A stretch of 64,000 nt of DNA from Closterium sp. NIES-65 (taxonomy: Eukaryota > Streptophyta > Zygnematophyceae > Desmidiales > Closteriaceae), in assembly GCA_948144175.1 (NCBI GenBank), contig CANXME010000397.1, forward strand, positions 38,934-102,933. Reading direction: 5' to 3'. Each line of letters begins with the position of its first letter. Positions within the stretch are counted from its first letter, which is position 1. Below are positions 9,930 through 20,869 of the stretch, piece by piece. The notes below the pieces were generated by a model. The model was not told where the DNA came from. It worked only from the letters and a program-made list of their open reading frames with translations, and did not search any database. A program made the position numbers and the translations under genes.

Positions 9930-12542
9930 GATGGGTGGCATCAATAAATGGAATGCTGCCAAGTGGAATTCTATGCTAACCTTGGCTCATGTGGAAACAA
10001 CTTGACTGTTGTCCTATTCTGGCCATCAACCTGTTGGCAAGAAGTGTGGTGACTGGCAATGCCATATCTTCTCCAACCTTCTCTTCCTCTCCCATGGCTC
10101 CTCTCATTTGCATGCCTAGCTCTCTAGTATTCTCTGTTATCAAATTGTATTCTCTGTTTTCTTTTAGCTTCTTAGTGATCCCGTAACCTCTGTAGTGTAG
10201 CGCCAACAAAGTATCCAAGCCACTAATGCGGACACACCCTGTTTCTTTTCGTTGAAAGTAAATACCAGGTACGGAAACGAGTGGCACGGGCAATCTGCAC
10301 ACACGATTTCACGCCTGGGTACTGATGTTCCCTACGTGTGTGCGCTATTCCCATTCGTCTCACTTTTCCATCGACGATTCACCATGATCAGTCCGTGAGG
10401 CATCCCGCCTAGTGTTTGTTTAGTACCAGCAGATTTCCGTGTCTGTGTACACCACTCTCAATGTCCCGATTTTCTAGCCCCACGTGCGAATCTATCCCGA
10501 ATACTGACGTGCGGCAGCAAAGAGTTTTGTTTGCTCCTGCTGATCTCGATGTACTAACGTACCTTTATGTCCCGTGCTCACTACCATTGCCTACCCTGCC
10601 TCACGCGAATTTGAGCACAGATCGTGTTGTGCGGCACAGAGACGGACGGGGGATCTAACGATAGGCCGCGCGGATCTGGGCGTAACAGGCCGGCTTTCTG
10701 GGCGATACTAGGAAACGATCCGGGCGGCAACTGCCGCGCTGATCTGGGCGAGGACGGCCGGATTACTGTCGGCAACGGGCGGCGATCTGGGCGGCAACAG
10801 AATGCGTTCAGTGCGGTAACGCGGATCTGCGCTGGATCTTTGCGCGTCAGGCCTCCGTGCGCCCGTTTGTTTCACGGTGACGTAGCCGTTTCACGCCCGG
10901 ATCTCGGACGTTTAGGGTGTGAAACACCAGTCTGCTCGTGTTCCACCTGCTCCTTTTCTTTGCTGTATAGGAGTTTAGGTCACACTCCGTCCCATCTCTA
11001 CCTTTCCTCCTGTGCATATTCTTGGTTGTTTATGGGTCCGTCGACACATGTTTAGTTTCTGCCCATCTCGTGCCTTCTCATTCCACCGCACATCTGCAAT
11101 ATCCTTGCACAACTGCTTTGACGTTCGCGGTTTCCAGCAGCTTCCGGTCAATTATGAAGTTTGCAGCTTCCGTGCGCACGCCTTTCATATTGTCCTTTTC
11201 CTTCCCGCCCACCCCCTACCTGCCCTGCTTTTTTGGCAACCATCCCCCCCTCCCCCCCCCCCCAAATACCACTGGTGAGACTACTATATATAGACCTGTC
11301 CAGCCGCTCGTCACGTGGCACAAACAAAGTTTCATGAGCTCTGCCCTGTGGCGTCGACTGGCCAACGTGGGCGGATCAAGCCAACGCGAGTTTACTGTCT
11401 ACGCGAGTGTGCGACGCCAGGGGATCGGAGCAAGGCGGAGGCACTTCCGGCATAATGTACGTACTGTGCACTAGGTGGCGGTGTGTTTGCACACGAAGAT
11501 CGGGATTGGGATCGGGATCTGGATTGGGATCGGGATTGGGATCGGGATCGGGATCTGGATTGGGATCGGGATTGGGATCGGGATTGTTATCGGGATCGAG
11601 ATCAGGATTGGGGTCGGAATCTGGACACCGGATCACACTGGGTTGCACGGGCCACTATATCGGCCTGTTTCTTCTTACTCTTCCCATACCCAACCCACCC
11701 AGCACTTACTGCTCTGTTATCTGCCTGCTCTAATCGTCTCAGGTGCTTTTTATTGGTTACTCTGCATCCGTAACACCCATTCCCTCCTGCTCTTCCTATG
11801 ACTAATCCCCCTCCCACCTCAACATCCCACACCCCGTCCCTACCATCTTCTCTGCAATTATGTCCTTCTTGTTGGCTGTCGTACTTTCCTGTCGCGGTGA
11901 GAGATGTATCCTTACCTTTCACACCCATGTCTTCGTGATTGTCTCCTGCACACCATGCTCTCCTTGTACCGCCCTCTGCTATTTCGCTTGACTCTCAGCT
12001 GCGGACCTGGACGGATCTGAGTGGAGACGGACAAGCGACAAACCAAGCAGGCCCGTTGTCCATTGGGTGAGCACTAGACGAGGATGTGCTGAGGTGACAT
12101 TCTTCACCTGCTACGTATCACTGAGGTGCATCTAGCATCCTGCCAATCCAATACCACCCGCTGTTGCCTTTTTACCTCCTGGATTCTCTCGCCTTCTTGA
12201 TCATTTTGCAACCCTATCCCGCATCCCGCCTTATGTTTTTCTACCCTATTTCACATGCGGCATTATATTCTTGCCTGGCAGGTAAGGGCTCACTTGGCTC
12301 GTTGCTGGCGGCAAGAGCAAGTACCCGGCTTGGTGGTAGCGCGCAACTTGCCAGAGACAGACACCTCCTTTTCATCTCTCTGGCACCACTCTTCGTCATT
12401 CACATCCTTACCACTCATCTCTCTGAGTAATCGCCGGGAGTTGGGTTTGTTGTTGTACAAGCTAATCCAACTCAGGTCATATGTGCCTTAACTTTTTTAT
12501 TTATGTGTGTAACAATCACTCTCCAAATTTTTGCATCGTGAT
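9930..12542. other. Unique region, no gene recognised
   Basis: This stretch of 2.6 kb separates the satellite from transposon sequence. It has mixed composition. Between about 10,660 and 10,800 the decamer GATCTGGGCG and variants recur in GC-rich sequence. A C-rich run lies at about 11,226-11,265, and a GGGATY array at 11,502-11,618. Open frames are short and show no family I recognise. It may be the 5' non-coding part of the DNA transposon that follows, but I saw no terminal repeat to prove this. Confidence 0.6.
11502..11618 (+). repeat. GGGATT/GGGATC hexamer array (G-quadruplex-prone)
   Basis: Roughly twenty degenerate hexamers GGGATT, GGGATC and GGATCT follow one another on the plus strand. 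Runs of GGG separated by three-base ATC or ATT loops meet the usual G3-N3 pattern for an intramolecular G-quadruplex many times over. It is not a permutation of the plant-type (TTTAGGG) or TTAGGG telomere repeat. The Asp-Pro/Asn-Pro and Gly-Ser/Gly-Ile open frames across it are by-products of the six-base period. Confidence 0.85.
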
Positions 12543-12861
12543 TTAATGCAAAGTGGAGTCGGAGGTTGTTTCAACAGGCGATGAACTCGATGACGACATG
12601 CCGCCACTGGTTGAGCCCGAGGAGGCCTCACGGGTGGTGTGGAGCGTCTCGCTGCCAGTACCACATTCAAACCGGAGGCTATGGCCTTTGTTGTTTGTGG
12701 CGCTGGGAGACATTGCTGTCTCTGTTGGCTCTTCCCCACGCCTCCAGTGGCCAGTGTACCTAACTAGTGTGAATGTGCCGTTACATCGGAGAGATCTTAG
12801 CCTCTGGCGGCAGGTCCGAGATGGACTACTACGTTTCAATGTAATGCTTATGCCTGTGTGA
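12543..12861 (+). pseudogene. Possible Plavaka-like transposase fragment
   Basis: A plus-strand frame here contains WPVYLTSVNVP. It resembles the WPVYLTFANLP stretch of the transposase at about 21,500, and the conserved PVYLTxxNxP motif I recall from Plavaka-type CMC/CACTA transposases. An acidic Ser-Thr-Gly-Asp-Glu-Leu-Asp stretch precedes it. Nothing else of the transposase is clear nearby, and the next exon-like block (zinc finger at 13,124) is an N-terminal region. This would therefore be a separate broken copy rather than part of the following gene. The call rests on one short motif. Confidence 0.35.
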
Positions 12862-13109
12862 ATCATTTTGTTGTTTTCGAAGTGCATATACGAGTGTCAA
12901 TGTTGACTCTTTTGTCTAGTGAATTTTGCGGGCTTCTGCTGCCACAAGGTCCACTCGTGCAAACTTGGATAGACGTCATGCTCATATCTATGATGACTTA
13001 AGGCTTGTGGCTTTGGTAAGTCTCAGCCTTATCATCCTTTCATCAATGTATGCCCAACACCACGTCTGATGTTGAGTAACGGACTTGTGTTTGGGTTATT
13101 CTCGCAGAT

Positions 13110-13492
13110 CCCAGAGCCCCAAGATGGATATCTTTGTGTGTCGTCATTGCGGTAAAAAATACCAGTGCGACCTAGCTCTAGTGAATCACCAGCGGTGCAA
13201 TCAGGTGTTTAGCAATTCAGGAGAGGAAAGCGTTTGAAACTCCGCCGACTCGTAGGGGAATTCTAGTCCCTCCTTTGCAGCCTGTACACCCACCACCACC
13301 GTTACCATTCGTGTTTGGTGCGCAATCTGCACCGTTAGAGGCAGAGCCTGTAGTTGAGGATGATTGCATCGAAATAGACGAATTCCATGATGCCCAAGCC
13401 GAGTTTGGGGAGGAGGAGGAGCCTAGGAAGTTTAACACCCGTTTAGAGACATTTAGGTTCTTGCAGTTGTGTAACAAAGGGACGGGCGCTAG
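13110..13492 (+). mobile_element. Plavaka-like transposase gene, 5' part
   Basis: This is the N-terminal portion of a CMC/CACTA-superfamily (Plavaka-like) transposase, the enzyme that cuts and pastes its own element in the nucleus. A splice acceptor (TTCTCGCAG) ends at about 13,109, and the first good ATG is at 13,124 (AAGATGG context). The first 27 residues form a C2HC zinc finger, C6-x2-C9-x12-H22-x2-C25, as expected at the DNA-binding N terminus. The frame after it (about 13,210-13,492) holds a Pro-rich stretch, an acidic stretch (EFGEEEE) and then FLQLCNKGTGA. It is in a different frame from the finger, so either a small intron or a 1-base indel lies between. The coding sequence is interrupted at 13,492 by an LTR element and resumes at 20,870. 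An exon-like block with a GTAAGT donor near 12,925-13,015 may be a 5' untranslated exon. Confidence 0.6.
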
Positions 13493-13623
13493 TGTCAGAA
13501 CATATAGCTTACTTATTTGTGTAGGCTATAGTGGGGTATCCCATAGGGGGTACAACCCAATTAGGGTTTCCTATTTGTACTCACTTTGTTCATAGTCATT
13601 TCATTCTCGTTCACTTCTTCTCA
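13493..13623 (+). repeat. 5' LTR of the 13.5-kb copia element
   Basis: This 131-bp LTR starts TGTCAGAACA and ends TTCTTCTCA, preceded by GCTAG. It is identical to the 3' LTR except at two positions. It is followed directly by TGGTAT, the start of the primer-binding site. Confidence 0.95.
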
Positions 13624-14630
13624 TGGTATGGAGCAGGTTCCTCTGTGGGAACTGTTCTTAGGGCCCACCTCCGCTGCCTCGTAACTTTTTTTTTCTGCCC
13701 GGAGGGTGCTCCGGGCCCTCTTACTTCCTTTTTTTCGATCTGCCCTAATGGCCCCTAGACGCCCGCGCGCCGCCCGCCCTAACGCTCGCGCGCTGCCCGC
13801 CCTAGAGCCTGAGCGCGGCCCACCCTAGAGCCTAACGGCCGCCCGCCCTAGAGCCTGAGCGCCGTCCGCCCTAGCGCCCGCGCGCTGCCTGCCCTAGAGC
13901 TCGAGCGCGGCCCGCCCTAGAGCCTGACGGCCGCCCGCCCTAGGGCCTGAGCGCCGCCCGTCGTCGCCCTAGCGCCCTAGCGCCCGACGCCCGCGAGCCG
14001 CCCGTGCGTCGCCCGTGCGTCGCCCTCAGCAGCTTGACGCGCCGCCCGTGCAGCCGCCTGTGAGCTGCCAGTGTGCCGCCCGACGAACCGCCCGTGCAGC
14101 CGCCCAGCGTGAGCCGCCCGCGACCGCCCAGGCCGCCGTCCGTGAGCCGCCCGTGCAGCCGCCCTCAGCCGCCCGTGAACCGCCCGTGCAGCCGCCCGCA
14201 GCCGCCCGTGAGCCGCCCGTGCAGCCGCCTGCAGCCGCCCGTGAGCCGAGCGTGCAGCCGCCCGCTAGCCGCCAGCGAGCCGCCCGTCGCGACGCCCGCG
14301 CCACCCGTGCCACCCGCGTCACCCGAGCCGAACGGGCCGCCCTTGCAGCAGAGCCGCCCGAGCCGCCCGTGTAGCAGACCCGCCCGAGCCGCCTGTGCCG
14401 CTCGAGCCGCCTGAGCCGCCCGAGCCACCCGAGCTGCCCGAGCCGCCCGAGCCGCCCGCGCCGCCCCAGCCGCTCAAGCCGCCCGAGCCGCCCGAGCAAC
14501 CTGATGTGCCGAGCTCCTGCTCCTGTGGGGCTGCTGCTGCTCCTGGGCTGGCGCAGCTGCTGTGCTGCCGTGTTGCTGTGCCGCTGTGCTTCCCGAATCT
14601 TCCTGCCCCGTGAGATTGTCAGCTGCTACA
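13624..14630 (+). other. GC-rich repeat leader of the 13.5-kb copia element
   Basis: The leader starts with the PBS, a GGGCCCACC block and a T-run, then a hairpin at 13,697-13,716 (GCCCGGAG, loop GGTG, CTCCGGGC). From about 13,755 it becomes simple GC-rich repeats: first units with GCCCGCCCTAGAGCCTGA, then GTGAGCCGCCC and GAGCCGCCC units up to about 14,510. Long Pro/Arg- or Gly-rich open frames across it are composition effects. Gag begins at an ATG at 14,631 in an ACAATGG context. Confidence 0.8.
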
Positions 14631-17600
14631 ATGGCCACCCCCAGTGTCCTGGCTTTTGACGCTGAGGGTCGCGCCATTGACTTTGACGTCTGGATAGAGG
14701 ACCTGCAGCTGTACTCACTGTGTGATGCGATCCATGAGGTTTCTCTCTTTGACTTTGTCTCTGGCGCTGTCCCTGCCTCTCCTGCTGATGCTGACCCCAC
14801 TGTTCGCTCCAAGTGGGCCACACGCGATGCTGCTGCACGTCTTGCTGTGCGTCGCCACCTCCCTTCCTCCGAGCGTGCACACTTTAGTCAGTGCAAGACC
14901 GCTCAGGCCTTGTACGACGCTGTAGTTGCACGCTACTCCTCCCCTTCCACTGCTACACTGAGCCGCCTCATGCTACCGTACCTCTTCCCTGACCTTGCTG
15001 CCTTTCCCAAAGTCACTGACCTCTTTACCCACCTTCGCGCTAGCGACAATCACTACCGAGTTGCGCTTCCTGCTGCCTTCCTCGCCGAAAACCCCCCTCC
15101 CATGTACATCACCCTCTGCTTTCTAGTCACCCGTCTCCCTGAGTCCCTTCGTGTTGTTAGGGACCACTTTCTCTCTGTCTGTCCAACCACCCTCATTGTC
15201 GACCTCCTCGAGAAGTCCCTACTAGCGGCCGAGAAGAGCATAGTCGCTGTAGGGGCCTCTCGTGGTGACCCGCGCACCCCCATCTTTGAGGGGTGTTCTC
15301 CTTCCCCCCTGCTCCCCTCTGTCGCCTCTGCTGCTGCGGCCGACCTTGTTGGTTTACAGTCGGTCGGTACGGCGTCTGCCCCCAGAAGTAGGTGCCGCTC
15401 TGGCAGGAGCAAGGGAGGCAAGGGAGCGGGTGGAGTTAGCGGGGGCGGTGGCGGAGGAGGTGGGGGCGGCGGGGGGAGTGGGGGTGGCGGTGGGGGTGGA
15501 GGTGGGAGTGGAGGTACTGGTGGCGGCGGTGGAGGCGGAGGTGGCGGCGGAGGTGGTGGCGGAGGAGGTAGTGGGAGCAGCGGGGGCGAGGGTGGCGGTG
15601 GCGGCGGTGGCGGCGGAGGCGGGGGTGGCGGTGGTGGAGGTGGTCGGAGTGGCTCGTCCCAGAGGAGCAGCACTAAGGGTGGTCAGCGCCAGCAGCAGCA
15701 GCAGCAGCAGCAGCGGCAGCAGCGCTCTCGCGACGTCCCCGCCCCTCAGCAGCTCCGTGAGTGGTACTTGCAGCGTCAGCGTGGTCGGGCGTTCGTTCCC
15801 TGCACCTACGTCCTTCGCACCGGCGACCGCGCGGGTGAGCAGTGTGGGGGCACCCACACCGCTTGCCGCTGCTTTGCCCGCTTGACCGGCGCTTGGCGCC
15901 AGCAGTTTCCGGAGGCCTCTGAGATCCCCCGCTGGGGAGAGCTGTCTAGGGCTGGTGTAGCTGTGTTTGATCTTGACTTTGATGCTATCCTTGCTGCCAT
16001 GTATGCTGTGACTGTTAGTGATGATGGTCACTGTTACCGGTGTTTCCCTCCCGACCCGGGCATTGGTACTGCAGTGTCAGGTGCCAGTGAGGCTGCTGCT
16101 CTAGGTGCAAGTGCGTCTGTGCTCTCAGGTGCTAGTGAGTCTGCCCTCTCAGGTACTGTGTAAGCTTCTACCTCTCACACCTTCACCCTTGACTCTGGGG
16201 CGTCTCGCTCCTTCTTTCGGGACCGCACCACTCTCACGCCGCTTAGTCGGCCTGTTGCGGTGTCCCTGGCTGACCCCTCTGGGGGTCCTGTCCTGTCTCG
16301 TTTCTCCACAGTCCTCCCGTGTCCGGCGGCTCCCTCTGGCACCCTGACTGGTCTTTACCTCCCCTCGTTCTCTACGAACCTGGTTAGTGGTGCTGACCTA
16401 CAGGATGTGGGTGTCCACCAGTTCACTCCTGCTCGTCAGCGGGTGACACACTGCACAGAGGCTAGCACAGGTCACCACCTGGCTACGTTTACACATCAGC
16501 CAGGGTCGAGCCTGTACACACTGACCACTGCTTCTCCTCCCGGTGCTGAGTCTTGTAGAGTCCTTTCGTCTGGTCAGGTGTTTGCTGCAGCGTCCAGGTC
16601 TGGTCCTGAGTCTGCCCCCAGTTCGTGTCGCCGTCTGTCTCAAGAAACTCTCCTCTGGCACCACCGCCTTGGCCACCCCTCTCTGCTTCGGCTCAGAGGC
16701 ATGGCCTCCCGTCTTCTTGTTTCTGGTCTCCCCCAATCCCTCCCTCCCCTTCCTCAGGGCCCTGGCCCTGCCTGTGTCCCCTGTGTCGAGGGGCGCCAGC
16801 GTGCTGCCCCTCACTCCTCCCAGTTTCCTCCGACAGAGGCTCCGTTGTAGACGCTTCACATGAATGTGTGGGGCCCTGCCCGCGTCCGTGGACTCGGTCA
16901 CGAGCGCTACTTCCTGTTGGTGGTTGACGACTACTCGCGTTACACCACAGTCTTCCCCTTGCGCAGCAAGGGTGATTTCACTGAGGTGCTGATCGACTAG
17001 ATCCGCGCAGCTCATCTCCAGCTCAGGCACAGCTTTGGCTCAGACTTTCCTGTGTTGCGTCTGCACTCGGACAGAGGCGGAGAGTTCTCCTCAGCCCTTC
17101 TGCGTGCCTTCTGTCGTGCGCGAGGCATCCGCCAGACCTTCACGCTTCCTGAATCACCGCAGCAAAATGGGATTGCAGAGCGCCGCATTGGCATGGTCAT
17201 GGACGTCGCTCGTACGTCTATGATGCATGCGGCTGCCCCCCATTTTCTGTGGCCGTTTGCGGTCAGGTACGCGGCACATCAGATCAACCTCCACCCCAGG
17301 GTCTCCAGGCCTGAGACCTCCCCAGCCCTGCTGTGGACGGGGAAGGTTGGCGATGCGTCGGCGTTCCGGGTCTGGGGATCTCGGGCGTTTGTCCGCGACT
17401 TGTCTGCGGACAAGCTGTCCCCTCGCGCTGCTCCCTGCGTCTTCCTGGGGTTCCCCCTCGACGCCCCTGGGTGGCAGTTCTACCACCCCACCTCTCGACG
17501 TGTTCTGTCCTCCCAGGACGTCACGTTCGACGAGTCGGTACCCTACTACCGCCTCTTCCCCTACCGCACTCCTTCCCTTCCCCCGCCCCCGCTCTTCTTG

Positions 17601-20600
17601 GTACCAGGTCCCCCCCTGGTAGACCCCCTTCTCCCTCAGGGTCCTACCCCTTCAGGTGTGTCCCAGGTAGACGCGGTCGAGCCTGTCGAGGTCACTGGTG
17701 ACTCTGGTGCTGCTGCGGGAGCTGAGCCTGGGGGTGCTGAGCCTGGGGGTGCTGGGCCTGGGGTGCTGAGCCTGGGGGTACTGAGTCTGGGGGTGCTGAG
17801 CCTGGGGATGCTGAGTCAGGGGGTGCTGCGCCTGGGGGTGCTAAGACTGGGGGTGCTGCGCCTGGAGGTGCTTTGCCTGAGGGTGCTGCGCCTGGAGGTT
17901 CTTCGCCTGGAGGTTCTCCGCCTGGAGGTGCTTCGTCTCGCCGAGAGCCACTCTCCCCACAGGAGCTGCGTGAGTGGTTTGCCCAGCGCTGGAGGCGTGC
18001 TGCATGTGCTGGAGGTTCTTCGGCTGCAGAGGGTGCTGCTGCCGCGCGTCCCGGAGGTGCTCGTGCTGTGGGTGCTAGAGGTGCTGGGCCTGAGGGTTCT
18101 CCTAGAGCTGGTGCTGCTGAAGGTGTTGGCGCTGAGACTACTGTTGGCGGTCCGATAGGCAGTGCTCCTGGTGCTGCTGAAGGTGCTGCTAGAGGTGCTG
18201 CTGGAGCGGGTACTCCTGCTGGGGGTACTGGTGGTGTCCCTGCTGTTTCAGGCGTCGCCACGCGTCCCTGACCGTACTTCGTTCCGCTCCTGCGGCAGGT
18301 TCTTGGTCTTACACCTTCTCCTGGTCCTCCTCCGCCTCCCTTAGAGGGTCAAAAGCCTGTCCGGTCCCATAGCTACAGCCTGCCTCCCCTTTGCCTGCTC
18401 CTTCTCCCTACGCTGGTCCGACTGGAGGACTTACTGAGCGTCGTGAGCTTGCGTCTCGTCCTGCGTCGCCTGTTCGTCCTGCACGCACTAGTGGTCGCAG
18501 TTCGCGTCAGCATCCTCCTCCTGTCCCTGGCACGCACCGGATGTCTCTGCGTCCGTCCACTGCTCCTCTGCGTGCCCCTTTGCCTTCTCCTCCTGAGTCC
18601 TCTCTTCCTGCTCTTGCCGACCCGGAGTCGGACTCTCTTTGTGCTGCCAGTCCCACTGTCACGCGTCTCCTTGCTAGTGCTGACACTGACCCTTCCTTCG
18701 AGTCTTCTGCTGCGTCTGCCCTTGTCACTGAGCTTGTCGACTTTGCTGCGCGCTGTCGTCTAGACTACGCTGCTCGTCTCGTCGCTGAGTCTAAGTCTGC
18801 CTATCCTCCGTCCGTCGGGGGTGAGTGTGCCCTAGGCACGGACGTCCTTGAGGACACGCAGGAGGAGTTCCAGTGTCTGGCCGCCGCTTCACCTCATCTC
18901 GCGTCTGTTCTGCTCGCCCCTGAGGGAGACCCGGATGCACTAGACATCCTGACTCCGCGCTCTTACGCGGAGGCGATAGTGGGTCCCTACTCCTCTCAGT
19001 GGCAGGCAGCTATGGATACGGAGATGGCTTCCTGGAAGTCCACAGGCACCTACGTTGACGCTGTTCCCCCTCCTGGGGCGAACATCGTCAGTGGCATGTG
19101 GATCTTCAGGGTGAAGCGGCCGCCGGGTTCTCCGCCTGTCTTCAAGGCGCGTTACGTGGCTCGTGGCTTCAGTCAGCGGCAGGGAGTTGACTACTTTCAG
19201 ACCTTCTCCCCCACCCCGAAGATGACCACTCTTTGGGTACTGCTGCACGTTGCTGCTCACCGTGACTACGAGCTGCACTCTCTCGACTTCAGCACTGCTT
19301 TCTTGCAGGGCAGCCTGCACGAGGAGATCTGGCTGCGTCGCCCACCTGGCTTCACTGGGTCTTTCCCTCCTGGTACCCAGTGGAGTCTTCAGCGTCCAGT
19401 CTACGGTCTCCGCTAGGCGCCACGTGAGTGGCACGACACATTGAGGACTACGGTTGCGGCACTTGGGTTTGCTCCTTCTACTGCCGACCCGTCGCTGTTT
19501 TTGCGCACCGACACCTCTCTGCCGCCGTTCTACATCCTCGTGTACGTCGACGACTTGGTCTTTGCCACAGCTTACACTGCTGGACTCGCCTACGTGAAGT
19601 CCGAGCTGCAGAAGAGACACACGTGCACTGACCTGGGTGAACTGCGCAGCTACCTTGGCTTGCAGATCACCCGGGACAGAGCACGCCGCACCATTACCCT
19701 GACTCAGTCACACATGGTGCAGCAGGTCCTTCAGCGCTTCGGCTTCACGTACTCCTTGCCTCAGGCCACTCCTCTGCCTACTCGCCACTCGCTCTCAGCT
19801 CTGCCTTCGGATGAGTCCGTAGAGTCGAGTGGCCCGTATGCAGAGCTTGTTGGCTGCCTCATGTACCTGATGACCTGCACTCGACCTGACCTTGCATACC
19901 CTCTTAGCATTCTCGCACGCTATGTTGCTCCTGGGAGACACCGACCAGAGCACATGGCTGCAGCGAAGAGGGTGTTGCGCTACTTGTGCAGTACGTCGGG
20001 CATGGGGCTAGTGCTTGGAGGGCGCAGTCCAGTGGTCCTCACTGGGCACTTGGACGCTTCTTGGGCTGACGACCAGGCTACGCAGCGGTCGTCACAGGTT
20101 TACACCTTCGGCCTTGGTTCCGGCTCCGTTTCGTGGCGGGCTACTCGCTCGTCTTCTGTTCTCGGCTCCAGTTGTGAGGCTGAGATCTACGCCGGGGCTA
20201 TGGCTGCTCAGGAGCTTCACTGGCTCACCTACCTACTGACCGACCTTGGAGAGCCGCCTCGTTCTCCTCCAGTCCTGTACGTAGACAACAAGGCCATGCT
20301 GGCCTTGTGTCGAGAGTAGCGACTGGAGCACAGGACAAAGCACATTGCTCTCCGCTACTTTCTTGCCCGTGAGCTACAGCAACGTGGACAGTTGGGACTT
20401 GCGTACGTGGCCTCTGAGGCCAACACTGCTGATGTCTTCACCAAGGCACTTGCGCCTTGTGATCATCAGCGTTGTTGCACGCAGCTGGGTCTTGTGCCTG
20501 TCTTGCCTCACTTACTTACCTCTTGACCTTGCTTGTACCTTCACCTATATATACTCTTGCTCTTGCTTGCTTGACTCTTGTATATCTCTATATATGATCT

Positions 20601-20738
20601 TGCATGTGAACTGGCCTTGTGGCCTTTGAACTTGTGCTCGGAATGTGTGGTGACTTTGTGATCCACCCTGAGCTTTGCTTTGCTTTGCTTGACTGGTCTT
20701 GTGACCCCTTGTTCTCCCCCACTTTGCCTATGGGGGTG

Positions 20739-20869
20739 TGTCAGAACATATAGCTTACTTATTTGTGTAGGCTATATTGGGGTATCCCATAGGGGGTACA
20801 ACCCAATTAGGGTTTCCTATTTGTACTCACTTCGTTCATAGTCATTTCATTCTCGTTCACTTCTTCTCA
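20739..20869 (+). repeat. 3' LTR of the 13.5-kb copia element
   Basis: This is the 131-bp partner of the LTR at 13,493, with two differences. It follows the purine tract TATGGGGGTG and is followed by GCTAG at 20,870-20,874, the target duplication. Confidence 0.95.

Larger units (their letters stand above)
13493..20869 (+). mobile_element. Ty1/copia element (family A), nested in transposase gene
   Basis: A 7,377-bp Ty1/copia fossil bounded by 131-bp LTRs, flanked by a GCTAG duplication at 13,488-13,492 and 20,870-20,874. Parts in order: PBS just after the 5' LTR (TGGTATGGAGCAGG); GC-rich leader to about 14,630; Gag from about 14,631 with a UBN2-like domain, a glycine-rich tract (about 15,420-15,660), a Gln run and a C-x13-C-x3-H-x4-C motif near 15,800; protease with DSGASRSFF near 16,190; GAG-pre-integrase LLWHHRLGHPSL near 16,650; integrase core about 16,860-17,400; pentapeptide-repeat linker about 17,590-18,300; reverse transcriptase about 18,960-19,600 with VYVDDLV; RNase H to about 20,480; a purine tract TATGGGGGTG before the 3' LTR. 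The order integrase then RT defines copia. It is broken, with roughly half a dozen breaks. Two LTR differences in 131 suggest a young insertion. Confidence 0.95.

Noticed and set aside
11283-11292. TATATATAG as a promoter TATA box
   Set aside because: A lone AT string in a region with no gene model downstream within 1 kb.
11376-11773. Asp-Pro, Gly-Ser and Gly-Ile repeat proteins near 11.5 kb
   Set aside because: All are translations of the GGGATY hexamer array in different frames.
14015-14500. Pro/Arg/Ala-rich open frames in the copia leaders (also near 28.8, 36.0, 41.8, 50.3 and 53.2 kb)
   Set aside because: They come from GC-rich repeats whose period keeps the frame open. They differ between copies and show no domain.
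15053-15673. Poly-Pro, Val/Ala and Ser/Thr-rich frames opposite gag
   Set aside because: They are antisense or off-frame readings of the glycine-rich tract of Gag.
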